Positions 24,553-36,693 of a stretch of 64,000 nucleotides of DNA are shown here, piece after piece. Source of the stretch: Coptis chinensis (taxonomy: Eukaryota > Streptophyta > Magnoliopsida > Ranunculales > Ranunculaceae); the NCBI GenBank assembly GCA_015680905.1, contig CM027378.1, positions 54,771,501 through 54,835,500 of the forward strand, given 5' to 3'. How positions within the stretch are numbered: the first letter of the stretch is position 1; each line of letters starts with the position of its first letter. The translations under genes were made by a program, and so were the position numbers. Below the pieces are notes generated by a model that was not told where the DNA came from, did not search any database, and was given only the letters and a program-made list of their open reading frames with translations.

Positions 24553-24605
<53 letters not shown>
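24553..24605. repeat. CT microsatellite
   Basis: An uninterrupted run of about 26 CT dinucleotides, directly followed by CATCTCCCATC. The plus-strand reading of repeated SLSLSL is an artefact of this run. Confidence 0.97.
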
Positions 24606-24608
<3 letters not shown>

Positions 24609-24869
24609 TCCCATCACTGTGTATTATTTGTTTCTTTAGTTTTTCTCAATTTATTGAATCATTAATTTATTCTTTTTCCTTATTTCATTGTTAATTTGGT
24701 ACTCATCTAAAATCCATAGTATTTAGTTTCTTTTGATATTCAATACTATTTCATCAATTTAGGATTCCCTTGATTTCAACCGCAGTAATATCCCGTCTAT
24801 ATTTCTGATGAGATCCCGATTTTGAGTCAAGATGGTGGAGATAACAAAATCGATATGATGAATTCATAA

Positions 24870-25098
24870 AGTTTGATTGGAGATGTAAATGGAACTGGAA
24901 ATTTCGGTATTGTTCTGGTCCATGAATTTGGAGGTGGAGTGTTCTCTTGGAGGCATGTGATGGGAGTGTTGGCACGGCAGTTTGGGTGCTCAATTGTTGC
25001 TTTTTATCGTCCAGGTTGGGGTTTAACTTCTCGACCATATAGAAAGGATTAGGAGGATAGCCAAATGCCTAATCTTAATAAATAAGCTTGAGACTAAG
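24870..25098 (+). pseudogene. Decayed alpha/beta-hydrolase exon
   Basis: The plus strand reads NFGIVLVHEFGGG, then FSWRHVMGVLARQFG and then FYRPGWGLTSRPYRKD. This matches the oxyanion-hole and early core region of plant alpha/beta-hydrolase-fold proteins, where HGFGGG..FSWRHVM and DRPGWGLTSRP are conserved. HEF replaces the usual HGF, and an in-frame TAG follows RKD. The frame then shifts before an LETK-like end and a GTGATT donor-like sequence at 25099. No second exon of this gene was recognised nearby. It is most likely a relic, possibly duplicated or captured. Confidence 0.7.
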
Positions 25099-27932
25099 GT
25101 GATTGTCATTTTTTTTATTCATTCAATATTCTTATTTCCCTTATTTGTTTGTTACCAGTTTTATGACAAGAAACGATACCTGTTTTATTGGGAGAGAGGA
25201 GTATCTTCACCAGTAGGTTAAGATAAAAATCAAATGTTCAAATGTGTAAATTTTACACTTATTAAAAGAAATAAACAAGTTTGGAATGTGTTGCCTTGAC
25301 TATTGTACAACTGTAAGGAAGGTGGGGAGAGGGGTCTTAAGAAGTCAGTCATACTTCCAAAATGTGGTTTGCTTATTTTGGAAAACCCGTAACTGCAACA
25401 CTACCTAATCTACCCTATCGTCTCAACACTCATCTTCTCTGTCGATAAGCAAACTATCGACACAAATATTAGGGACCATCAATCACACAAATATTTAGAA
25501 GTTTTGGTTTTTTGCAAGTTCCCAATTGAAAATTGAGATTTGGGTTTAAGAAGTTAGGGTTTTGATTCAAGCGAGGGTCTTCTATATGAATTTCACAAGG
25601 AATGAAGTCATCCATGAGGGTTTTGGTTTATCATCCATGTTTTTCAATTGAATCTGCTGTTATTTATATCTGAAGCCTTATACTTATGATATCTCCTCCA
25701 CAAACATGATTGCCAGCAACTGAACTTGCAATAATGTTAGGGAATGTCACCATAAGTTATTTTGGTATTTATCAATCTTGGCAATGAAGCTATTTTTCGC
25801 CAACGGTTGTATTCAGTGAGTGTTCTAGGTTTGGAAACCTCAAGTAAGTTTTTTTTTTTTTTTTTGGTTATTATCTATTGAAATTATTTGATTAGTTTAC
25901 GAATTGAGCAATGGCTTGAAGGTACAATTTTTTATTTTCAGCTATTATATAATGTCTAGTGGTCCCGTTTTACTTTTCGTGCGAGTCAATATATTTTTCT
26001 ATACTCTCTACATTGGTGCTACGTTATATTTATACATTTTCGGAAGCTAGAAAGCTTGAAGGATTGAAACTATAGTTTAATAGATTAGAGCTAGACAAAT
26101 GAAAGTTAAGGTGGTTACTGTGTTTTCTATTAGTATAATGTGAAGCTTGAGTACATCTATTCCTGTGATAGAGTACAATAATCACAAGACATGGATACAT
26201 TTATAAGAATTGGTGGTGCATATATAGGTTATTGATACAGTTTCTCAAGCTCTAGAACTTGATAGGTTGAGCTAGGGTATGGTAATATTAGGAACATGTT
26301 AAGCTGCTAAGTTGTTTGAATAGGTTATGAAATAAATAAATTTGGACTAATGCACTAGATTACATTGAATCTCTCACTATGCACATTAAGAAGTTAACAT
26401 GTATGATCAACTTGAATTGATTCCACGACTTCTTTCCCAATGATTGTCAAAGTCTAATGTAAACAGTATCCCTAAAAGCTTTTGCTATTATTTTCTATCT
26501 TGGGAGATTTTAGTTTCTCGAGAAAGTCTTTTGATTTTCTAGAAGTACATCCTAGCTAGAAGCTTCTGATTTTCTTTTTTCCATCTTATGAGAGCGTATA
26601 TCAATTATTTGAATGGGTTCAAAACTTCTTTTGGTACTGGTAGCTTATTATATTGTGATTAGGCCTTAGATATTTATATAACCAATCTATATTATATTGT
26701 TTTACCTTTGATCCTTTCTTTTGTAGCTGATCTATTACAACTAATAAGGTTTTAAGATGCAATTCCAAACTTCTTTTGTTAACGGTAGGTTACTGATTTA
26801 TTGTGTTGTAACCTTTCCCTTTTGTTTGAGACCAAGATTATCTCTTTATCCAAATAGATGAATTTTAGATGCGGATATTATCTATCATTGTCACTAAAAC
26901 AATGGTGATGCGGTTTTTCTAACGTTTTTCTGCTTCAGTCCTAATACACCTCAGTATGTACTTCATTTTTTTTTAAGTAGTGCACATTCATATAATTGTT
27001 TGAGTCATTCATTGAATGAGTTGGTTGAGTCGTTCTATCGGTTATGTGACTGAGTTCGTTTTTCTTAACTATGCCCAATTTTAGATATATATTGCTCTCA
27101 TTTGATGTATTTGGTTCACTTTGATTTCCTAGCTAGCTGTGCTAAGAAATTAGTTTCCATTCACACAAGCTTCTTCTTGCTTAGTTATTTTCTATTCGAA
27201 TTACCTATTTTCAATGGAGTATGCTTGTTTGGTGATTGCGCTCTTTTAATATTTCAACTTTTCTTGAGAAACTTAATTTTTTTTTGGGCTGCATACAAAA
27301 GTAATGATATATTCATAATCTTATAATCCTATTTTTTTCATTTTTTTTATAAGTGGAATAAATTTTATATTTTTTTTTCTCATGATTTTCTGTCATAATG
27401 TGGTTTTCAAGTAGTCGGTACTAAGTCGTTCTTGATCGATCAATTGGTACACTTCAAAGCAACGGAAATGAACCTAGCTTTCCTTGAGGTGATCATTTAA
27501 GTCTTAAGTTACATATTAACTTGGTCCTTTATAATTACACATTTCTCTTATTGTTATGTTAGAGTTTTTTGTTTCCTTAAGCTAAGAAACATTGCTAAAC
27601 TGTTATAAAATAGGTAAGATAGAGTTGCTTATTTCTTGATAATCTATCGAGACAATCCACTTTTTGGTCATTTTATTGATGAACACTACAAATTACCATG
27701 GCCTCGACTGAATATATTTGCTAAAACAATATGTTGCTTCGGCTAGAGGAATCATTAATTGATGAATACCAAAATCAGTATTATACACGACATTGACCTA
27801 AGACACCATAGTACAAGTATAGTTGTTTGTAAGCTACCATTGGAAGGCAGTGTTCTTCATGCTTAGATTTTTGTGTGCATATCTTGCAGTCAAGAGACCT
27901 ACTATCTACAATTAATCTAAGAGGACATAATG
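25099..27932. other. Non-coding stretch without recognised gene
   Basis: AT-rich DNA with T-runs (for example near 25845-25865) and several splice-like signals but no exon I can identify. It could be intron or intergenic sequence linked to the hydrolase relic. Nothing here is supported as a gene. Confidence 0.5.
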
Positions 27933-28222
27933 GGAGCTTATTTCTACTAGCGGAGGTGCTCCCTATCACCATATCACTAATTTATGCTTTCTTAGTACAT
28001 TAGGCTACCAAGAGTTAACAGTAAAATCTCAAGTTGAGATCTATCATTGTCCAAAATGTTTATTCTTTTTTAAACAGATAACAATGCATTTTTTTTTCTT
28101 CCCTTTTTACTACTCTTATTCCAAAGATGAATTATAAATAGATCGATCTATGTTGCAGATATCAGTGAAGGAGAATGATAAATCTAACTTTTAAGCAAGA
28201 TCCGTAAGTAGAAATAAGCTCC
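27933..28222. mobile_element. Possible MITE with 15-bp terminal inverted repeats
   Basis: GGAGCTTATTTCTAC at 27933 is matched by its exact complement GTAGAAATAAGCTCC at 28208-28222. The similarity continues imperfectly inward, with CGGA following on both arms after a short mismatch. The flanks share ATAAT/AATAAT only weakly, so a target duplication is not established. At 290 bp and without coding capacity it is a candidate non-autonomous DNA transposon, family unknown. Confidence 0.4.
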
Positions 28223-28263
28223 AATAATCTACAGGGGTGTTGCAGATATCAGTGAAGGAGAAT
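28151..28263. repeat. 26-bp perfect direct repeat, two copies
   Basis: TGTTGCAGATATCAGTGAAG followed by GAGAAT occurs at 28151-28176 and again at 28238-28263, 87 bp apart. Each copy contains a splice-acceptor-like TTGCAG. The right arm of the candidate MITE falls between them. Confidence 0.85.
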
Positions 28264-28844
28264 ATTTATTATATTCAGCGAATGAGGATCTCAAAGATAT
28301 ATATATTGTTATTGGACTGATCTTAATATCCTCAAAAGTTGTGGACAAGATATCAAGTGGTGCAAAACTTGATAAAAAATTGTCATGTACAGGTAATTCT
28401 GAGATATTAGTAGAAAATCCGAACTTTTGTTTATCAAGATTTAATAAAACAATGGATATATTTAACGTGTGAACATACAGTTTATAATGCCTTCAGGCTT
28501 ACCTTCGATGCTATATGGTGATCACGAAGAGAAAAGATAATGATTTTGTGAAACAATCAGGTGCTACATTCTTGATAAGATTTTGAGTCTAAAAGCATTG
28601 TTTAGGTAACCTTTTGGTGTAGTTGTTCTCTCTTTAAACTTTTCAGAGTAGTCATTTTGTTGTTTATCTTGTTAATAAGGAAGAAGAGGAACTTGGAACA
28701 TAGCCTTTGTTCCTTTGGACAAAAATATGATTTGTTCAATAAAATGTAACCATACAATCATTATTAGTCTATAAAGTATGGTTATGTTAAATTATTGATT
28801 TCTTAATTCAATTTTTTATTTATTTATTTTTTTTCCCCTTAGGA
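28264..28844. other. Non-coding stretch next to the truncated copia element
   Basis: No gene and no LTR-like sequence recognised. The expected 3' LTR of the copia element to the right is not present here. Confidence 0.5.
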
Positions 28845-30334
28845 TTTGATGACAAATGAAAATTGTATGATCTTCTGATTGAGTTTCTCCTTGATAAAAT
28901 GACGATCAACTTCAACATGTTTAGTGCGATCGTGTTGTACAGGATCTGTGCAATCTCAATTGCTACCTTATTATCACAATGAAGAGTCATAGGTTGTTTA
29001 TATTCAATTCACAAGTCTTCTAAGACACCTCTGATCCACAACAACTCGCATATACCATGAGCCATACCACGAAATTCAGCTTCTGCACTTGATCTGGCCA
29101 CGACTTTTTGCTTCTTCCTCATCAAAGTTACAAGGTTACCTTCAACAAAAGTAAAATACCCAGATGTGGATCTTCTATCTGTTTGATCCTCTGCCCAAAC
29201 AGAGTCAGTGTATCCTTCAATGTTGGAAACATCATTTTTTTAGAATAGGAGTCCTTTTCCTGGAGCATTCTTCAGGTATCTTAAGATCCGATATACTGCA
29301 TTCATATGTTCCTCACTTGGTGTATGCATGAGCTGACTTACCACACTCACGACATAAGCTATATCTAGCCTTGTTTGTGACAAATAGATTAATTTTCCAA
29401 CTAACCTCTGATAACGACCTTTGTCTGCTAAAGCTTGATCTGGAAAAAAATCCAAGCTTGTGATTCATCTCTATAGGCGTTTCTACTGGTTTGCACGCAA
29501 GCATTCCAGTTTTGGTCAGAAGATCTAGCACATATTTTCGTTGTGAAAGGAAAATTCCGCGTTTCAATCTAGCAATCTCAATTCCCAAAAAATATCTGAG
29601 TTGTCCGAGATCCTTCATTTCAAATTTAGTAGCCAAATACTCTTGTAATGCTTTCATTGTTCATGGGTCATCTCTTGTTAGAACCATATCATCAACATAC
29701 ACTATCAAAGCCGTTACCTTCCCTTCTTTGTGTTTTATGAACAAAGTATGGTTTAAATTGCTTTGTTTATAGCCGAATGCCTTCATTGTAAAAGAGAACC
29801 TCCCAAACCAAGCTCTTGGTGACTATTTCAGCCCGTACAATGACTTCTTCAATTTACAAACTTTAGTTCTACATGAGGAACTATGTTTAACTCCAGGTGG
29901 CAAATCCGCCATGTAGGCCTCTTCCTCTAAATCTCCATTGAGAAACGCATTTTTGACATCAAATTGGTGCAAAGGCCAATCCCAATTAGCTGCTATGAAT
30001 ATAAGAATGTGAATTGTGTTGATATTAGCCACTGGTGCAAAAGTCTCTTGATAATCCAAACTGAACCTTTTTGTATACCATTTTCAACTAACCTCGTTTT
30101 ATACCTATCAATACTACCATCTGCTTTAAGTTTCATCGTGAACACCCATCTACATCCAATTGTTTTCTTTCCTCTGGGCAAAGGGTCAAGTTCCCAAGTT
30201 GCATTCTTCTGTAGCGCCTCCATTTCCTCATTCATTGCCTTTGTCCATTTTGGATAAGCTAATGCATCCTGCACACTACTAGGAATAGATACAATGGACA
30301 ATTGATTAACAATAAATGCATACAATTGAGACAA
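28845..30334 (-). pseudogene. Reverse transcriptase and RNase H of the truncated copia element
   Basis: The reverse transcriptase starts with WTKAMNEEMEALQKNATWEL and GCRWVFTMKLKADGSIDRYK, continues with DYQETFAPVANINTI, LHQFDVKNAFLNGDLEEEAY, KYVLDLLTKTGMLACKPVET and YQRLVGKLIYLSQTRLDIAY. The RNase H (29240-28845) ends near VEVDRHFIKEKL. The copia assignment is certain; the lineage is not pinned down. The region is broken. Confidence 0.88.
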
Positions 30335-30399
30335 TCTATGGGAAGACGTATGGACGCTAATTGGGTACTTGATCGTGGCTTTCAGATCAGGTTCATATT

Positions 30400-31700
30400 G
30401 TTTCTTGGGAACTCCCTTATTTGATCTTTGTGAGTACTTAGGAGCAATACATTTTGTAGAATCATGTATTTCATTAGATTCATCAATACGTACTGGGTTT
30501 CAAAGTTACCTGAGGAAGGACATTCTGGGTTGATTATTCAGTTGACGGTGTAGACATAGGTAACACTGGAGGCATTGATGACTCTGCCATATCGGGTGCA
30601 CCTACATTTATTTCTGGTGTTGGTTGCACTAACACATCATTCTCAATCCAGGAATACTCTCATAGCCTTGCTGACCACCATTTCCAAGCCATTCATTCAC
30701 TTCTTCTATAAATTCATCTCCTCCTCCATCTCCTTGTGAAACATTCTCTTCAATATAGTTCTCCCCCTGAAGAGAAGGTCTAAAAACTCCCCCCGAGTAA
30801 TAAGGTTATGTTTCACGAAATGAGGCATCCAAAGTTACATGTAGTTTTTGGGTTTGAGGATCATAGCACCTATATCCTTTTTGAAACTTAGAATAGCCAA
30901 CAAACACACATCGTTTTACACATGGATCAAGTTTATTTCGTAGGCTTTTTGGAATGTGAGCATATACAGTACAACCAAAGATTCGTGGTTCAAGATTTGG
31001 AAAGTGAGGAATCGAAAGTAAGGAGTGAATTTTTCCTGGGAGTGGGTCCGAAAGTCGATAACTCTAGAGGGTGTTCAATTAATGAGATAAACAACAGATT
31101 TCACAGCCTCTCCCCAATAAAACCAAGGCATATTCATGCCAAAAAGAGATGCACGAACCACTTCCAACAATTTTCTATTTTCCTCTCCGCCAATCCATTT
31201 TGCTACGGAGTATAGGTGCAAGAGGTCTGATGACGGATTCCAAGATGACTCAGAAATGTAGCAAAAGATGTATCTACATATTCAATACCATTGTTGGATT
31301 GTAGAACATGAATCTGTTTTTGGTACTAGGTGCTAACCATATTATGAAATTCCTAAAAAACTGTGTATACATCACCCTTTTTGTTAAGCAAATACACCCA
31401 AGTCATTCTAGTGCATTCATCAATAAATGAAACAAAGTAACGGGCTTTAGAAATATAAGGGATCTTTGCAAGACCCTAAACATCAGAGTGAATAATCGCA
31501 AAAGGTATTGAACTTTTAATCAAACTTGGTAAATATGGAATACGATGACTCTTCGCCAATTCACAAGTGTCACACTTGAAATCTAAATCATTCAAAATTG
31601 AAAAATGGTGTGGTTTTAACTTCCTCAGATAACCAAAAGAAATGTGTCCTAGTCTCTGGTGCCACAACCATATGGTTGTTCGAGCTGTCTCTTTGCTACT
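30400..31700 (-). pseudogene. Integrase region of the truncated copia element
   Basis: The pre-integrase zinc module is visible at 31667-31476 (MWHQRLGHISFGYLRKL, CDTCELAKSHR). Plus-strand reading between 31450 and 30900 gives the complement of copia integrase core sequence, without a long open frame. It is broken. Confidence 0.7.
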
Positions 31701-32024
31701 AGTTTAATTTGCCTGACTGAATTACAGCCCCCCATTTTATGTCAACTCCAAGTAGTAGAGTTTGCCTCATCTAACACCATAACCAAGAACCTTCCAAGTT
31801 AGAATGTCCTGAAAAACACAAAAAAATGGCTAAAATATTACAATACAAGCAAGGGTTGAGGTAATTTGGCCAACAAATAACATATTATATTCAAGGGATG
31901 GAACAACAAGAGCAGTATCTAAAGTGAGAGTAGTGGATAAGATGATAGAACCTTCTCCAGTAATAGGAGAGGTACTACCATTGGCTGTGGAGATAACAAA
32001 TTGAGGAGAACGAAAACAAAATTG

Positions 32025-33115
32025 TCATTGACTGGAATCCCTAGTCATATGATCAGATGCATCTGTATCAATAATACAAGTATTATTCTTAGAAGTTGTA
32101 GGGAATACAAAAGCCTTACTAACAACACCTGGGTGAGCAACATTTGCGGTGGGTGGTGATGGATCGTCATCGGTAGATGCCACCATAGCTTGTCCTGCAA
32201 TCTTCTTTTGAGATTTCTTCGTGAAGTCCCTCAACTCAGGATAGCCAATTAGTTCATAGAATCGCTGTTTAGAATGAATTGTTTCACCACAATGAGAACA
32301 TACCAGGCCGCTAGATTTACCAAGAGTTTCATTGTTATGATTCTTTGAAGAGCCCCATGATGGTCCTTGTCGAGTATGATTAGCCAACATAACCGAGCTT
32401 TCAGAGATTGGACGAGAACCTCCCATTGTTTGTTTTTGTTGGTGTTCTCTCCTGACATATGCATATGTACTCTCTAAATCGAGTTTTGGGTTTTTTCGTA
32501 AGATTTCTCCACACACCTGACCAAATTCGGAGTCAAGTCCACTGAAAAAAAATATGAACTTGAAGCCTAGCCATGGCAGAATGCAGGTGGACCACTCCTT
32601 CAACAATTCCTTCTTGAGAGATAGTCCTGTGATCAATTTTCTAGAAAATAGCAACAAGTTCATTATAGTAGGTTGACAATGGTCGACCACTTTGCATGGT
32701 ATTAAAGGACCTTTGATTCAATTAAAAAATACAGGCTTCATCCGATCTATCATAAAAGGTTTTTGAAACTGCCTCCCATATTTCCTTGGCTATGAGAAGA
32801 CGAATAAATCGTTGCATCAACGATGAACTCATTTAGTCAATAAGCCAACTTTTGACTTTGTGATTTTCAGTAATCCATGTTCCAAGATTTGGATCTCCAA
32901 GTATTGGATTTTTTGTTTCTCCGGTAAGGTATTCAACTTTGTTGCGAGCGCCAATACGCATCTCCATAAGTTGGGACCATAATGAGTACGTAATTGGTTT
33001 CATTGAGTGTAATACCAGCAGGAAACGTAGAGTTGTCTTGATGGACAATGATCTGTGGTGCTGGTGTTGGGACTAGTTTGGTTGATTTACTTGTAGTGAT
33101 AGCCATCGGACTCAC
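32025..33115 (-). pseudogene. gag region of the truncated copia element
   Basis: It begins with an N-terminal copia-gag motif (PAGITLNETNY, SLWSQLMEMRIGARNK, YLTGE, WITENHKVKSWLID). Further on come a zinc-knuckle-like C-x2-C-x4-H region (LVCSHCGETIHSKQRF) and the start of protease (CIIDTDASDHMT). The region is broken into several stretches. Confidence 0.82.
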
Positions 33116-33163
33116 TACAAATTTACCCCGTTCGGAAAAAAAACAACCCCTCAGTATTGAACT

Positions 33164-33176
33164 GCTCCTGATACCA
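33164..33176 (-). promoter_or_regulatory. Primer-binding site, initiator-Met type
   Basis: Minus-strand TGGTATCAGGAGC sits directly inside the LTR, matching the usual copia site complementary to initiator methionine tRNA with one difference. Confidence 0.8.
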
Positions 33177-33363
33177 TGTCAAACAGAGTTTTGCATATAC
33201 AATTAATTCTCTCGTTTTTTCTTCTCCAAGTTAGGAGGCAATATATAGATACACTTACATCCTCAAAGAAAGGAAACAGCCTATCTAAGGTAAACTAAAT
33301 ATTCCTATACGTAAAATACAATCTACTAGGTTACAGAATCAATCTAATATATTACACCTCACA
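33177..33363 (-). repeat. 5' LTR of the truncated copia element
   Basis: A short LTR of about 187 bp. It starts TGTCAAACAGAG on the plus strand right beside the PBS and ends near CACCTCACA. The outer border is uncertain by a few bases because the next element inserted there and no second LTR is available. Confidence 0.6.
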
Positions 33364-33366
33364 TAC

Positions 33367-34053
33367 TGTTGGGAGATTTCACCAGGAAGTCACACCTCAA
33401 CCTAGTTACTTTCAATCCCACTTGACTTCAACTTGGAGATCACACCAAGAAAGTCACCCACCCAAGACTTTGGTAGTTATCACAACAAACTCAACAAACC
33501 AAAACCACTAATTTATCAGCACAATTCATAGCAAACAATAAATATGGAAGTAAATGCAAAGAGACACAAAGATTTAAGATGGTTCGGTAAATGTTATCTA
33601 CATCCACACAAGAGCCGAGTTTCCTTTATAGTAAAGATTGGAGAGTTTACAAGAGTCAACTAGAATCAAGAACAAGAAACCTCACTCAAACCCTAGCTCA
33701 ATAGAGCTCCCACAATTCCCATGAAATGAATCTCTCAAAAGTTGTCTCAAAATCCTAATCTATTTTCTTTATATAGGTACAGATAGAAAAAGGGGAGAAA
33801 ATGGGCTTTGAGCCGAAATATCGACAAACTGTCAAAATTTCGGAAAGATGGAGCGCGGGCGCGTCTTGGGCAAGGCAAAGGAAAGCGCATGCGCGCCTCT
33901 TCGTTTCCAACTTCCAGTAACATGAGCGTGTGTGCCCCTTGGATCTGGCTGTAGAGAAGAGCGGGAGCGCCCTCTTCTCAGAATGAAAACATGCTGAAGA
34001 TCGACAACATGGTCGGACACCGGAGCAAAGCTCGACAGTTCCATAACCTAACA
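33367..34053 (-). repeat. 3' LTR of the Tork-like element
   Basis: 687 bp, TGTTGGGAGA to CATAACCTAACA. On the inner side a polypurine-like stretch (minus AAGTGGGAGATTG) precedes it. It contains four GC-rich GAGCGCG-type motifs between 33850 and 33976. Confidence 0.93.
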
Positions 34054-34163
34054 ATCTCCCACTTGGAACCTTCGAGATTCTACATGCCCATCACATCTTA
34101 ATTGTAACAACTTAATTCAAATCCAATTTACTAATGAAACACTCGGCTCATCCATCATGGTCC

Positions 34164-35723
34164 TCAAGCAAGAACACCCAACGAAGTTGAACACAACTTC
34201 AACTTCTGAGTAGGCACGGTCTTGGTCAACATATCCGCCGGATTCTTACTCCCTTGGATCTTCTCATGTGCCAAAACCTCATCCTCTAACAGAGATCGGA
34301 TAAAATAATACCAGAGACCAATGTGCTTGGTCCTAAAATGAAAAGCGGAATTATTAGCAAGATGTATAGCACTCTTACTATCACTGTGTAGCACACTCCT
34401 CTCTTGCTTCATCCCAAGCTCTTCCATCAATCCCTGTAACCAAATCATCTCCTTGCTTGCCTCTGTAATGACCACATACTCTACTTCTATGGTAGACAAA
34501 TCAACAGTCTTCTGTAACTGAGAAATCCAACTCACTGCAATAGCACCTACTGTAAAGACATAACCAGTAGTGCTTCTTCTGCTATCTACCTCACCTGCAA
34601 AATCGGCATCCACATACCCTTGCAAGTTCACAACACCCTTTCTATAACATAGGCATTTCTCAGTAGTACCTCTCAGATATCTCAATATCCACTTCACGGA
34701 TTCCTAATGTTGCTTGCCAGGATTAGACATAAATCTATTGACAACTCCCACTGCTTGGGCTATATCCAGACGCGTGCAAACCATGGCATACATAAGACTT
34801 CCAATGGTAAAGGCGTATGGTACCTTAGCCATAAAGTTTCTTTCCTCAACAGTCTTGGGAGAGTGTCCCTTGGACAACTTGAAGTGGACTGCCAAAAGTG
34901 TGCAAATTGGTTTCGCACCACCCATGTTGAACCTCTTTAATACCTTCTCAATATAATTAGCCTGAGACAACTCCATAATACCTTTCTGCCTATCTCTTAT
35001 GATCCTCATCGCTAGAATCGGTTTCGCTGCACACAAGTCTTTCATAGAGGACTCACTTGCCAACTTCTCTTTCAATCTCCCAATTTCTGACATTTCAGAA
35101 CTCGCTACTAACATATCATCAACATATAGTAATAGGATGATGTAGCTGGAGTCGAACCTCTTGAAGTAGCAACAATGGTCAGCGTTACACTTATAGTAGT
35201 CATTTCCTTGCATGAAGTTATCAAACTTCCTATACCACTGCCTAGGGGCTTATTTCAAACCATACAAGCTCTTTCTGAGCCTGCATATTATATTCTCTTT
35301 ACCATTCTTGATGAAACCCTCTAGTTGCTACATGTAAATTTTCTCAACTAGGTCACCATGGAGAAAGGCAGTTTTAACATCTAACTGCTCAAGATACAAA
35401 TCTTCCGCTGCAACAATACTCAACACTGACCGATTAGTATTCAGTTTCACCACTAGGGATAATATCTCTGTGAAGTCAACACCTGCTTTTTGCTGAAAAC
35501 CCTTAGCTACTAGCCTCGCTTTGTATCTCTTGGAACCATCATGTTCCTCTTTGACTCTAAACACCCATTTATTCTGTAGAGCCTTATTGCCCATGGGTAG
35601 TTTGGCTAACTCCCAAGTGCCATTAGAGATGAGGGACTTCATCTCTTCTTGGATAGCAAGCTCCCACTTGCTTACATCACTCGCCTCCAATGCTTCATCA
35701 TTAGCATTGAGGCTCGCCACCAT
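34164..35723 (-). pseudogene. Reverse transcriptase and RNase H of the Tork-like element
   Basis: Reverse transcriptase (35723-34704) shows KWELAIQEEMKSLISNGTWE, VAKGFQQKAGVDFTEI, YIILLLYVDDMLVAS and YAMVCTRLDIAQAVGVV. RNase H (34697-34164) shows LQGYVDADFAGEVDSRRSTT, STIEVEYVVITEASKEMIWL and LHSDSKSAIHLANNSAFH. Tork lineage. Broken in a few places. Confidence 0.9.
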
Positions 35724-35964
35724 CAGTAAGTAGCAAGTAATTCACATAGGTAGAGGGTGGATATCTCATACTCGGTACATGTGGCCTGGATGTCTTCCTT
35801 GTGGCACAAGGTGGAGATGGACTTGGTGATGTAGTATCCTCATTGTTATTTAAGTCACTACTACTATCATCATCTAACTGTGGGGCTCCCACTATACCAC
35901 GACTTACATCAAAGTCTTCCAACTTAACATACTCTGTGCCACTGTCTGTACCCGATTCCTTGGT

Positions 35965-36669
35965 TTATGCTTCATCTCTGTCCTTAGACATCACCTTCTC
36001 ATTAAACACAAGATATCTACTATGAATGATTTTCCGATTTTGATCATCCCAAAAATGATACCCAAAATCATCACTGCCATAGCCGATGAAGGTACACTTT
36101 AGTGACTTAGCATCAAGCTTGCTTCTAGTTTGGTCACTAATGTGGACATAGGACACACAACCAAACACCTTCAAATGGGAAAGGTTCACATCCTTCCCAC
36201 TCCACACTTCCTCTAGAATCTTAAAATCCAAAGGTACTGACGGTCCTCTATTGATCAGGCAAGCTGTTGTGCTAACACTTTCTGCCTAGAACTGCTTGGG
36301 AAAGCCTGCTAGTGTATGCATACACCTAGCTCTCTCTGTCAGTGTTCTATTCATCTGCTCTGCAACCCCATTCTGCTGAGGTGTCCCTGGCAAAGTCTTT
36401 TCCATCTTGTTGCCATTGTCAGCACAATACTTCTTAAAACCTGAATCCTCATACTTTCCACCATTGTCGGATCTCAGCTTCTTTACTTTCAAGCTTGTCT
36501 CATTCTCAACCATGGCCTTCCAAGTCATGAACACTTCAAATACTTCTAACTTGTGTCTTAAGAAATAGACCCACACCTTCCTAGTATGGTCATTAATGAA
36601 AGTCACAAAATATAACTTTTCACCAAGTGAAGAGACATTAGCTGGCCCCCAGACATCTGTATGAATCAA
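35965..36669 (-). pseudogene. Integrase region of the Tork-like element
   Basis: The core domain is clear: MIHTDVWGPANVSSLG, YFVTFINDHTRKVWVYFL, LRSDNGGKYEDSGF and TPQQNGVAEQMNRTL. The C-terminal part (NLSHLKVFGCVSYVHI, CTFIGYGSDDFGYHFWD) follows at 36231-35965. It is broken, as is the rest of the polyprotein. Confidence 0.88.
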
Positions 36670-36693
36670 CTTAAGTTTGCTAGCTTTCGGAGT

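Larger units (their letters stand above)
28845..33363 (-). mobile_element. Ty1/copia retrotransposon, 3'-truncated
   Basis: In minus order: 5' LTR (33177-33363), methionine-tRNA-type PBS (33164-33176), gag (about 33115-32025), integrase region (about 31700-30400), reverse transcriptase (about 30334-29240) and RNase H (to about 28845). No 3' LTR is found, so the 3' end is lost. The order integrase before reverse transcriptase identifies copia. The element is broken, with roughly ten breaks. Its LTR end abuts the second copia element at 33367. Confidence 0.88.

Noticed and set aside
24444-24665. Plus-strand frame with a SLSLSL tract
   Set aside because: Product of the CT microsatellite; no other protein-like feature.
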